From Myxococcales bacterium (GTDB lineage: Bacteria; Myxococcota_A; Polyangia; Palsa-1104): a stretch of DNA of 64,000 bases. Position numbers and translations under genes: made by a program. The notes under the pieces were generated by a model. That model worked only from the letters and a program-made list of their open reading frames with translations, ran no database searches and was not told the origin of the DNA. The first letter of the stretch is position 1. Every line of letters begins with the position of its first letter. Of this stretch, positions 14,860-21,747 are shown one piece after another. Location: assembly GCA_003170275.1 (NCBI GenBank), contig PNAM01000012.1, positions 1 to 64,000 on the forward strand. The letters are read 5' to 3'.

Positions 14860-15972
14860 CTGTCGACCGAGGAGCAGAAAGGTCGCGGCGAGCCGCGGGT
14901 GGAGGCCGACTTCCGCGTGCGCTATGCCAGCGTGGATCAGCTGGTCGTGGCCTATTGCGGCGATCTGTCCAAGGGCGGCATGTTCCTCGCCACCGAGCGC
15001 TTCTTGCCGGTCAACGCGGTGGTGCAGGTGAACCTGGAGCTGCCCGACAACTCGGGCGACATCCCGATCATCTGCCGCGTCGCCTACGTGCGCGATAACG
15101 CGACCGCCGTCGAGTCGCAGAAGACCGCCGGGATGGGCCTCGAGTTTCTCGACGTGTCGATCGATTGCCTGTCGATGATCGAGGCGTTCATCTCCGAGCG
15201 CATCGCCTCCGACGCCGCGAAGATCGATCCGCAGCCGGTGATCAAGCGGCTGAGCCTGCTGATCGTCGAGGACGACGTGGCCTGCCAGAAGCTGGCGGCA
15301 GCGCCGTTCCGCGCGCGCGGCGACTACGTGCGCATCGCGCCCGACGGGTTCGAGGCGCTGGCGATGTGCTTGAAGGAGCCGCCGGACATCATCTTGTCGG
15401 ATGTGCACATGCCGCGCATGGACGGCTGGCAGTTCTTGCGCATGATCCGGACGCGCCCGTCGCTGGCGTCGATCCCGGTGATCTTCACGACCACGCTGTC
15501 GGGCGAGGCCGAGCGGCTGCGCGGATATCAGATCGGCGTCGACGACTACGTGCCCAAGCCGTATCGATCGATCGAGCTGCGCGCGCGCGTCGATCGGCTC
15601 GCCGCGCGCGTGCAGGCGCAGACGCGCACCTTGATCGAGCGCAAGACGCTGCGCGGCGATCTGGCGCAGGTGTCGCTCGCGTCGGTGCTGGCGTTCCTGG
15701 AGATGGAGCAGAAGACCGGCGAGCTGCTGGTGGTCGGCTCGCAGACCGCGCGCCTGTATCTGCGCGCGGGCCGGCCGTTGAAGGTGGAGATCGACGAGGC
15801 GCCGCCGTTTCTCACGCCGCAAGAGGTGATGTTCGCGCTGCTCGGCTGGGGCGTCGGGCAGTTCGAGTTCGCGACGCAGGATGTCGCCTGCACCGACGAG
15901 CTGCAGACCACCGTGACCGGCCTGTTGCTCGAGCACGCGCGCGTCAAGGACGAAGAAGGCCAGCCGAAGTAG
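14860..15972 (+). CDS. PilZ - receiver - DUF4388 regulator
   Basis: A 370-residue three-domain signalling protein. Residues about 10-110 form a PilZ-like domain of the type common in myxobacteria (RVRYASVDQL, GDLSKGGMFLATE); the RxxxR c-di-GMP motif is not clearly present, so ligand binding is uncertain. Residues 130-250 are a receiver with Asp181 as phospho-acceptor (IILSDVHMPRMDGW) and Lys233 (VPKPYRS). Residues about 262-360 fit DUF4388 (LRGDLAQVSLASVLAFLEM, ending in GWGVGQFEF), a domain often found in such regulators. It probably relays a signal by protein contact. The preferred start is CTG at 14860, on the strength of an ideal Shine-Dalgarno. Confidence 0.85.
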   Translation: MSTEEQKGRGEPRVEADFRVRYASVDQLVVAYCGDLSKGGMFLATERFLPVNAVVQVNLELPDNSGDIPIICRVAYVRDNATAVESQKTAGMGLEFLDVSIDCLSMIEAFISERIASDAAKIDPQPVIKRLSLLIVEDDVACQKLAAAPFRARGDYVRIAPDGFEALAMCLKEPPDIILSDVHMPRMDGWQFLRMIRTRPSLASIPVIFTTTLSGEAERLRGYQIGVDDYVPKPYRSIELRARVDRLAARVQAQTRTLIERKTLRGDLAQVSLASVLAFLEMEQKTGELLVVGSQTARLYLRAGRPLKVEIDEAPPFLTPQEVMFALLGWGVGQFEFATQDVACTDELQTTVTGLLLEHARVKDEEGQPK

Positions 15973-15986
15973 CGCGGTTCGCGTTC

Positions 15987-17180
15987 CTACACCAGCAGGT
16001 TGAGCCCGGCGGTCAGGAACTCGCGCGCGATCACCACCTCGTGCACCTCGTCGGGACCGTCGGCGATGCGCGCCGCTCGTGCGTGCTTGTACCAGCCCGC
16101 GAACGGCATGTCGTCCGAGTAGCCGAGCGCGCCGTGCATCTGGATCGCGTCGTCGAGCGTCTTGCACAACAGGCGCGCGACCTGATTCTTGGCCATCGAC
16201 GAATACGGCCGCGCCTCCTTGCCCAGGCCGCGCTCCAGCATCCACGCGCAGTGGAACGTCATCAGATTTCCGGCGTGGATGGCCGACGCGTTCTCCGCGA
16301 TCATGTGCTGCACGAGCTGATGCTGCGCGAGCAGCTTGCCGAAGCTCAGCCGCGTGGTGATGTACTGCTTGCACAAGTCCAGCGTGCGATCGGCCAGCCC
16401 GAGCCAGCGCATGCAATGGGTCAGCCGCGCCGGCACCAGCCGCAGCTGCGCCAGCCGCAAGCCGTCGCCCTCTTTTCCCAGCAGCGCTTCCTCGCCGACG
16501 CGCACGCCGGTGAAGGTCATCTCCGCCTCGCGATGCGCCAGCAGCGGCTCGCCCATCACGCCCACGTCGCGCACGTGCTTCACGCCCGCCGCGTGGCGGT
16601 CGACGATGAACATGCTCGCGGCGCGCTTGGGATCTTCGCTGGTGCGCGCCATCACGATCAGGAACGCCGCGTCCCCGCCGCCGGTGGTGAACCACTTATG
16701 CCCATCGATCACCCAGCCGGCGCCGTCGCGCGTGGCGCGCGTCTTCAGGTTCGACGGATCGGCTCCGGCGCCCGGCGCAGGCTCGGTCATGGAGAATCCG
16801 CTGGTGATCTCCCCGGCGGTCAGCGGCTTCAGGTAGCGCCGCTTGATCTCGTCGGAGCCCGCGTTCAACAGCAGATCCATGTTCCCCTGATCCGGCGCGT
16901 CGCAATGGAACACGCGCGCCCCGACGGGCGAGCGGCCCATCTCGCGGAACAGCACGCACATGCCCATGATGCCCAGGCCGCGCCCGCCGAAGTCGACCGG
17001 CAGGTGCGGCGTGAATAGGCCGGCGGCGCGCACCTCGCCCTGCAGTGCGCGCAGCGTGTCGTAGCGCTTGCCGCGATCCTCGTCGATGATCTTGCGCTCG
17101 TTCGGGATCACCCGCTCGTCGACGAACGCGCGCACCTGCTTGCGCAGCGCAGCCAGCTCCGGCTTCAGCTCGAAATCCAT
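15987..17180 (-). CDS. acyl-CoA dehydrogenase, ACAD10/11 (LvaC-like) type
   Basis: A 397-residue acyl-CoA dehydrogenase whose C-terminus has RIADGPDEVHEVVIAREFL, the signature of the ACAD10/ACAD11 group rather than ordinary fatty-acyl enzymes. The substrate-binding segment is SMTEPAPGAGADPSNLKTRA. Members act on 4-phosphohydroxyacyl-CoA and move the oxygen to position 3. The two genes just upstream encode a kinase-like protein and a small partner protein, the set found in the Pseudomonas putida levulinate operon. The start has GGAGAG a few bases upstream of the ATG. Gap to the upstream gene is eight bases. Confidence 0.88.
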   Translation of the reverse strand: MDFELKPELAALRKQVRAFVDERVIPNERKIIDEDRGKRYDTLRALQGEVRAAGLFTPHLPVDFGGRGLGIMGMCVLFREMGRSPVGARVFHCDAPDQGNMDLLLNAGSDEIKRRYLKPLTAGEITSGFSMTEPAPGAGADPSNLKTRATRDGAGWVIDGHKWFTTGGGDAAFLIVMARTSEDPKRAASMFIVDRHAAGVKHVRDVGVMGEPLLAHREAEMTFTGVRVGEEALLGKEGDGLRLAQLRLVPARLTHCMRWLGLADRTLDLCKQYITTRLSFGKLLAQHQLVQHMIAENASAIHAGNLMTFHCAWMLERGLGKEARPYSSMAKNQVARLLCKTLDDAIQMHGALGYSDDMPFAGWYKHARAARIADGPDEVHEVVIAREFLTAGLNLLV

Positions 17181-17188
17181 GGGCTCTC

Positions 17189-17560
17189 CTAGTCGACCTG
17201 CGGGCGGGTGTCGAAGAACGGGTTGTTCACCTTGAGCTTGTCGCGCAGCGTCTCGAGGAGCGCGCGGCGCGCGGCGGCAAAATCGACGCGGCCCGTGCGC
17301 AGGCGCGCGGCCAGCTCGGCGTTGAGCTGCCCGACCGGCGCGTCGGCCGGCGCGTCCGGCAAGAGCGCGCGCAGCCGCGCGAGCTCGGCCGCCTCGAGCG
17401 CGGGCTCGACGGTGAGCTCGTTGGCCACCACCTGCGCCAGGTTGGCCGCGATCAGCACGCGGAACGACAGGCGCGGATCGGTGGTCGCCGGCTTGAGCTC
17501 GACCATGAGAAACTCGGCCAGCGCCTGCAGCAGCTCCACCTTGTCGGGCTTGTCGTGCAT
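17189..17560 (-). CDS. small LvaB-like protein (DUF6285 type)
   Basis: A 123-residue helical protein (MHDKPDKVELLQALAEFLMV, SFRVLIAANLAQVVANELTV, ending DKLKVNNPFFDTRPQ). The pattern of an N-terminal helix followed by FRVLIAANLAQVVANEL fits DUF6285, the family of LvaB, which in P. putida is required with the kinase LvaA to phosphorylate 4-hydroxyacyl-CoA. The ATG overlaps the kinase stop by one base (TGATG), which implies equal and coupled production, fitting a two-protein complex. Family naming is from memory of the pattern and should be confirmed by a profile search. Confidence 0.78.
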   Translation of the reverse strand: MHDKPDKVELLQALAEFLMVELKPATTDPRLSFRVLIAANLAQVVANELTVEPALEAAELARLRALLPDAPADAPVGQLNAELAARLRTGRVDFAAARRALLETLRDKLKVNNPFFDTRPQVD

Positions 17561-18594
17561 CACGTCTCTCCCATTAAACGCAGCGCTTCGTATTCCATCT
17601 CGCCGGCGCGGCGCGCCACCGCGATCAGCTCGAGATCGTGCTCGCCCGCCTGGTAGCGATCGCCCTGCTGCAAGCTGCCAATCGCCCACTTCACGTTGCC
17701 CAGCACTTCCCAGAAATGCACCTCGCGAGCGTCGACCCGCCGGCCCGAGGCCTGCTCGTAGGCGCGCACGAACGGCTCGCGCTTGGCGATGCCACCGACG
17801 GGGAGCTCGAGCTTGCCGAAGCGCCAGTCGCGCACGCAGATCCACGCCAGGTCCTCGCACGGCGAGCCCCAATGCGCGAACTCCCAGTCGAGCACCGCCT
17901 GCAGCCCGTCGGGCGCGACGAGAAAGTTGCCGACGCGGAAGTCGCCGTGCACCAGCGTGACCTCGGGCGAGGCCGGCCGATGATCGGCGAGCCAGCGCAG
18001 CCCCAGCTCGATCGCCGGGCGCGGCTCGCGCAGCTGATCGACCATGCCGCGCAAGATGCCGAGCATGGTGGCGATCGGATCTTCCGCCGGCGCACCCGCG
18101 CCGCCGAACAGCCCCGGCTCGCTCGCCGGCGTGATCGAATGGATCTTGGCCAGCTCGCGGCCGAGCTCCTCGGGCAACCCGGCGCGCGCGCCCGCGAGCT
18201 GCGCGCCCTTGACCACGCGCCGCCCTATAGCCTCGCCGTTCACCCAGTCGAGAAAGTACGAGGTCGCGCCCGGCCGCGTCAGATCGCGCGCGCCCCAACG
18301 CGCCTGCGGGGTGCGCACGCCAGCCCGCACCGCCGCGCGCACCACCTCGAGCTCCGCGGCGCGATCGATGCTTGCCGGCAGCGAAGTGCGCGAATCGGAT
18401 CGCAGCACCAGCGTGCGCGCGCCGCGCAGCTCGCCCGCCTCGAGCGTGAGCTCGACGCGCCAGTTGTCCTGACACGCGCCGCCCGCCAGCGGCTCGAGCG
18501 CGCGCACCTGCACCGGACCAGCGGTCGCCTGGGCCACGTGGCTGGCGATGCGCGCCCGCAGCACCTCGCGCTCGTCGTCGTTCGTCCCGGTCAC
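17560..18594 (-). CDS. APH-fold phosphotransferase (LvaA-like kinase)
   Basis: A 344-residue protein of the aminoglycoside-phosphotransferase fold. The catalytic loop is HGDFRVGN (His216, Asp218, Asn223) and the metal-binding Asp is in VLDWEFA (Asp236); the N-lobe has LEPLAGGACQDNWRVEL. Next to an ACAD10/11-type dehydrogenase and an LvaB-like protein, the best reading is a kinase for the 4-hydroxyl of 4-hydroxyacyl-CoA rather than a resistance enzyme. The GTG start has TACGCT six bases upstream and no Shine-Dalgarno, so it probably begins a leaderless operon message for all three genes. Confidence 0.85.
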   Translation of the reverse strand: MTGTNDDEREVLRARIASHVAQATAGPVQVRALEPLAGGACQDNWRVELTLEAGELRGARTLVLRSDSRTSLPASIDRAAELEVVRAAVRAGVRTPQARWGARDLTRPGATSYFLDWVNGEAIGRRVVKGAQLAGARAGLPEELGRELAKIHSITPASEPGLFGGAGAPAEDPIATMLGILRGMVDQLREPRPAIELGLRWLADHRPASPEVTLVHGDFRVGNFLVAPDGLQAVLDWEFAHWGSPCEDLAWICVRDWRFGKLELPVGGIAKREPFVRAYEQASGRRVDAREVHFWEVLGNVKWAIGSLQQGDRYQAGEHDLELIAVARRAGEMEYEALRLMGET

Positions 18595-18619
18595 GGCGGG
18601 AGCGTAACGAATTTTCGGG

Positions 18620-18907
18620 CTAACGCTCGCGGTTTTTCAGCGAGCTGCCGAACGCGGCGAACAGGGTGAGCAGCGCGCCGCCGATCAGCAGGCCCGAGTA
18701 CGCGTTGCGCACGAAGCCTGGCGTCGACGCGAGCAGGCCGGTCTTGTAGGTCAGGTACCAGAGCCCGGCGCCCAGCGCGAGCCCGGTCAGGCCGACGCGC
18801 CAGAACAGCGCCACGCCGCCCGGCCGCGGATCGCCGCGCGACAGCAGGCCGAACAGCGTCGTGAACACGACCACCGCCGGCAGCACCACCTCGAGCAGTG
18901 TGTCCAT
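18620..18907 (-). CDS. small membrane protein with three transmembrane segments
   Basis: A 95-residue membrane protein with hydrophobic segments at about residues 6-22, 36-54 and 68-86. It ends in a short basic tail (SSLKNRER). No family is recognised. It lies 25 bases upstream of the LvaA-like kinase on the same strand but that gene appears to have its own promoter, so a shared function is not implied. Confidence 0.6.
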   Translation of the reverse strand: MDTLLEVVLPAVVVFTTLFGLLSRGDPRPGGVALFWRVGLTGLALGAGLWYLTYKTGLLASTPGFVRNAYSGLLIGGALLTLFAAFGSSLKNRER

Positions 18908-19090
18908 ACCCTGTCAACAACGGTCGCACCCGGGGCAATCCCGGTCAAGCTCTCCGATTTTCGGAGGCGCGCCTGGGCGGCAGGTGCGGGATCCATTGAG
19001 GAAACGGGTGGCACGCGGGCTGCTCTACATCGCTTGCCGTCGCTCCCGCGACGGGACCAAGCGCCTACGGCGCTTTATAAGGAAGGCTCC

Positions 19091-19333
19091 ATGTCGTCTA
19101 GATTCCAGGACCAGACCGTCACGTGGTTCAACCAGGGCGAGGATGAGGAGCGGCTGCGCGACACCCCCGAGGTGTGGCGGCCGCCGGCGCGCTCGCGCCT
19201 CTCGAACCTGATGCTGGTGATCGCCACGGCCACCCTGCTCGCCTCGTGCGCGCTGTACCTGGTCATGCACGGCATCCCCCGCCTGCAAAACGCCTCGCAG
19301 CTGGTGCCGCTCTCCATCCCGGTCGCGAAATAA
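19091..19333 (+). CDS. small single-pass membrane protein
   Basis: An 80-residue protein: an acidic soluble N-terminus (MSSRFQDQTVTWFNQGEDEE), one transmembrane helix (residues about 39-57, LMLVIATATLLASCALYLVM), and a short outside tail. Function unknown. The ATG at 19091 is preceded by GGAAGG with a short spacer; an upstream ATG at 19034 is less likely. It converges on the cyclophilin gene with one base between the stops. Confidence 0.6.
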   Translation: MSSRFQDQTVTWFNQGEDEERLRDTPEVWRPPARSRLSNLMLVIATATLLASCALYLVMHGIPRLQNASQLVPLSIPVAK

Positions 19334-19334
19334 A

Positions 19335-21191
19335 TTACTCGAGCCGGATCGATTCGATCGCGTCGCCCTCGAGCAGCGCGGCGGCGACGTCCACCCCTTC
19401 GAAGATCTGCCCGAACACGGTGTAGCGCCCGTCGAGGTGCGGCTGCGGCGTGTGCGTGAAGAAGAACTGGCTGCCGCCGGTGTCGGGGCCGGAGAGCGCC
19501 ATGCCCAGGGTGCCCTCGACGTAGCGGCGCGGGTTGAGCTCGCAGGGCAGGTCGTAGCCGGGCCCGCCCGAGCCGTCGCCGCGCGGATCGCCGCCTTGCG
19601 AGACGAAGCCGGGCACCACGCGATGAAAGGTGAGCCCGTCGTAGAAGCGCTTGCGCACCAGCGACAGGAAGCTGCGCACGGTGGCGGGCGCTTCGGCGGG
19701 GAAGAGCTGCACGCGGATCACGCCGCGCGCCGTGCGTAGGACGACGCGCGGCTCGCGCGGGAGGGGCTCGGCGGCGTAGGAGGTGGCGTCGGGACGGGCG
19801 GGCGCGATCGATGCCGGCTCGCCGAGCGCCAGGAGCGTCGCCTGCGCGGCCAGGCACACCGCGGCCGGCGCGTCGTGGGTGAGCGCGCGGACGGCAGGCG
19901 CGGCGCCGGTGAGGTGAAACGCGCCGATCGCGGACAGCAGCGCCTGCAGCGTCTCGACCGCGTCGGGGCCGTGCCAGCGCGCCAGCTGCGCGACCAGGAG
20001 CGGGCCGGCGGCGGCGAGCTTGCGCTTCTCGATCGCGCCCGCGACCGCGGCGACCACCGCGGGATCGCCGTCGTCGAGCATGGCCTGCAGCTGCGCGGCG
20101 CTGGCCGCGTCGTCGAGCGCGCCCAGCCCGTCGGCGGCTGCGGCGCGCACGGCTGGCTCGCTGCGACGGGACAGCGCGATCAGCGTTTCGGCGCGCGCCG
20201 GATCGCTCGCGTGGGTCTGCGCGAGCGCGGTCGCTGCGAGCACGCCCCGATGCCGTTCGTCGACGGCCCCGAGGCCACACGTGGGGATCAGCGCGAGCCG
20301 GCCGACCACCCGATCGTAGGCGAGCGCCGCCTGACATTGGCTGAGGCCCCGCGTGCGCAGATCGGGCACGATCGCTCCGGCGTAGAGGTCATGGTCTTCG
20401 GCGAACAGCGCGGCGGCGCGCGGATCGGTGATCGGCTCGAAGGCGATCGCCGCCATCACCGGGCCACGCCAGTGCGACGAATGGGCCAGCCGCTCGAGCG
20501 CTTCGCAGTAGGCGTGCGGATCGCAAGCGACCGTGAGCTTGGCGAGCGCACGCGCCGCCTCGGCCGCCACCCGCACGTCGGCATCGTCGAGCCGATCCGA
20601 GAGGAGTGCCAGCCCGTCACCGCTCGGCAGCTCGCCCAGCCCCTTGGCGCAGGTGGCGCGCACGAGCGGCGATCGATCGTCGAGGCCGCGCACGAGGAGC
20701 GGTCGCGCGGCGGCGGTGCGAAGACGCATGAGCGCGTACGCAGCCGCCCAGCGCACGGCCGCAGACGGATCGGCGAGTAGCGCGCCGAGCGACGCGGTCG
20801 CCCCGCTCGCGGCGGCTTTGCCGTCGGTCTTCTTGGCGATCAGGCCGAGCGCGACCGCCGCGCGCGCCCGCTCGGGACCGGCCAACAGCGCGCTGAGCGT
20901 GGCCACGCTGTCGCCGCGCGAGAGCTTGCCGAGCGCTTCCACCAGGCGATCGCGCACCTCCGGATCGCGCTCGTCTCCGAGCCGCGCGCGCACGCCGGCC
21001 TCGAGCGCTGCGCGGCGCGCTTCGTCGAGCGGCGCCCACGACATGCCGTACTGCCCGTCGGCAAACGCCTGGTCGGCCCGCGACTGCACGACTCGAGCAT
21101 CTCGCGGCGGCGCGACCGTGGCGCATCCCGTGAACGTGAACGTGAGCGCGAGTGCGAACGGAAACGTGAACGGCAGCGCGGGCGCGCGCAC
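19335..21191 (-). CDS. lipoprotein with HEAT-like repeats and C-terminal cyclophilin domain
   Basis: A 618-residue predicted lipoprotein. The signal peptide ends in a lipobox (TFTGC, Cys22). Residues about 50-440 are a run of HEAT/PBS-lyase-like helical repeats (for example DPSAAVRWAAAYALMRL, DRSPLVRATCAKGLGEL, DPAVVAAVAGAIEKRKL). The last 165 residues are a cyclophilin-type peptidyl-prolyl isomerase: FYDGLTFHRVVPGFVSQGGD, SGGPGYDLPCEL, GSQFFFTHTPQPHLDGRYTV and FGQIFEG. It probably assists folding in the periplasm or at the outer membrane, with the repeats as a binding scaffold. Last gene of a five-gene minus-strand run starting at 25210. Confidence 0.85.
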   Translation of the reverse strand: MRAPALPFTFPFALALTFTFTGCATVAPPRDARVVQSRADQAFADGQYGMSWAPLDEARRAALEAGVRARLGDERDPEVRDRLVEALGKLSRGDSVATLSALLAGPERARAAVALGLIAKKTDGKAAASGATASLGALLADPSAAVRWAAAYALMRLRTAAARPLLVRGLDDRSPLVRATCAKGLGELPSGDGLALLSDRLDDADVRVAAEAARALAKLTVACDPHAYCEALERLAHSSHWRGPVMAAIAFEPITDPRAAALFAEDHDLYAGAIVPDLRTRGLSQCQAALAYDRVVGRLALIPTCGLGAVDERHRGVLAATALAQTHASDPARAETLIALSRRSEPAVRAAAADGLGALDDAASAAQLQAMLDDGDPAVVAAVAGAIEKRKLAAAGPLLVAQLARWHGPDAVETLQALLSAIGAFHLTGAAPAVRALTHDAPAAVCLAAQATLLALGEPASIAPARPDATSYAAEPLPREPRVVLRTARGVIRVQLFPAEAPATVRSFLSLVRKRFYDGLTFHRVVPGFVSQGGDPRGDGSGGPGYDLPCELNPRRYVEGTLGMALSGPDTGGSQFFFTHTPQPHLDGRYTVFGQIFEGVDVAAALLEGDAIESIRLE

Positions 21192-21205
21192 CGGGGACCT
21201 GCTCG

Positions 21206-21730
21206 CTACTCGGTTCCGCCCTTGCCACCGGGCGGCGGCGCGTCGGTCACATAGCCCGGCGCTTCTTCGGTGCGCACCGGCCGGGTCAGCGTCGACGGCG
21301 GCGGCGGCCCGTCACCGCGCTGGTGCACCAGGATCTTGCGCCCGTCGCGAAACGCCACTTCCATCTTCTGCGCCGACGGCAACCCCACCACCATCCCCAC
21401 GCCGAACGTGGGATGGCGCACGAACTCTTCGATCACGTAGGCATCTTTGGGCGAGTAGGTGCGCGCGGCGGTCTCGCCACCGCTCAGCTTGGTCTCGAGA
21501 TCGGACACGGGCGGCGCGGGCGGCGGCAGCGCCGACTTCTTGGCCTTGGGCGCCTTCGGCTTGGGCGTGCCCGGCGGCACTGGCTTGTACGCGTGCTGCT
21601 TGTGGCAGCCGTTGCACTGAACCTTGGACAGCTTGGGGCCGACCATGGCGACGATGACGTGCCACTTCATGCCCTTGCAGTGGGTACACCACGAGTCGAC
21701 TTCGCCCCCGACCTTCCACTCATTGTCCAT
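21206..21730 (-). CDS. zinc-ribbon protein with small beta-barrel-like C-terminal module
   Basis: A 174-residue protein. The N-terminus has two Cys pairs (CTHCKGMKWH and CNGCHKQH) that should bind zinc. A Pro/Lys-rich linker follows, then a module (YVIEEFVRHPTFGVGMVVGL then KMEVAFRDGRKILVHQR) that resembles a short HPxFGxGxV...V.F.DG..xLVH unit seen in various myxobacterial proteins. No catalytic site is evident; nucleic-acid or protein binding is plausible. Start taken at ATG 21730; a GTG at 21751 would overlap the MutS-like stop as GTGA and is a real alternative. Confidence 0.7.
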   Translation of the reverse strand: MDNEWKVGGEVDSWCTHCKGMKWHVIVAMVGPKLSKVQCNGCHKQHAYKPVPPGTPKPKAPKAKKSALPPPAPPVSDLETKLSGGETAARTYSPKDAYVIEEFVRHPTFGVGMVVGLPSAQKMEVAFRDGRKILVHQRGDGPPPPSTLTRPVRTEEAPGYVTDAPPPGGKGGTE

Positions 21731-21747
21731 GCGAGGGAGGGACCTTA

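Noticed and set aside
14841..15098. ATG 14841 as start of the PilZ gene
   Set aside because: It is in another frame and its product is Arg/Gly-rich nonsense.
17560..18594. Aminoglycoside resistance kinase
   Set aside because: The APH fold is shared, but linkage to an ACAD10/11-type dehydrogenase and an LvaB-like protein points to acyl-CoA metabolism.
18952..18966. CTCCGA-TTT-TCGGAG hairpin as a terminator or operator
   Set aside because: Only six pairs and no T-tract; a similar CTCCG/CGGAG hairpin at 25289-25303 is also too short to interpret.
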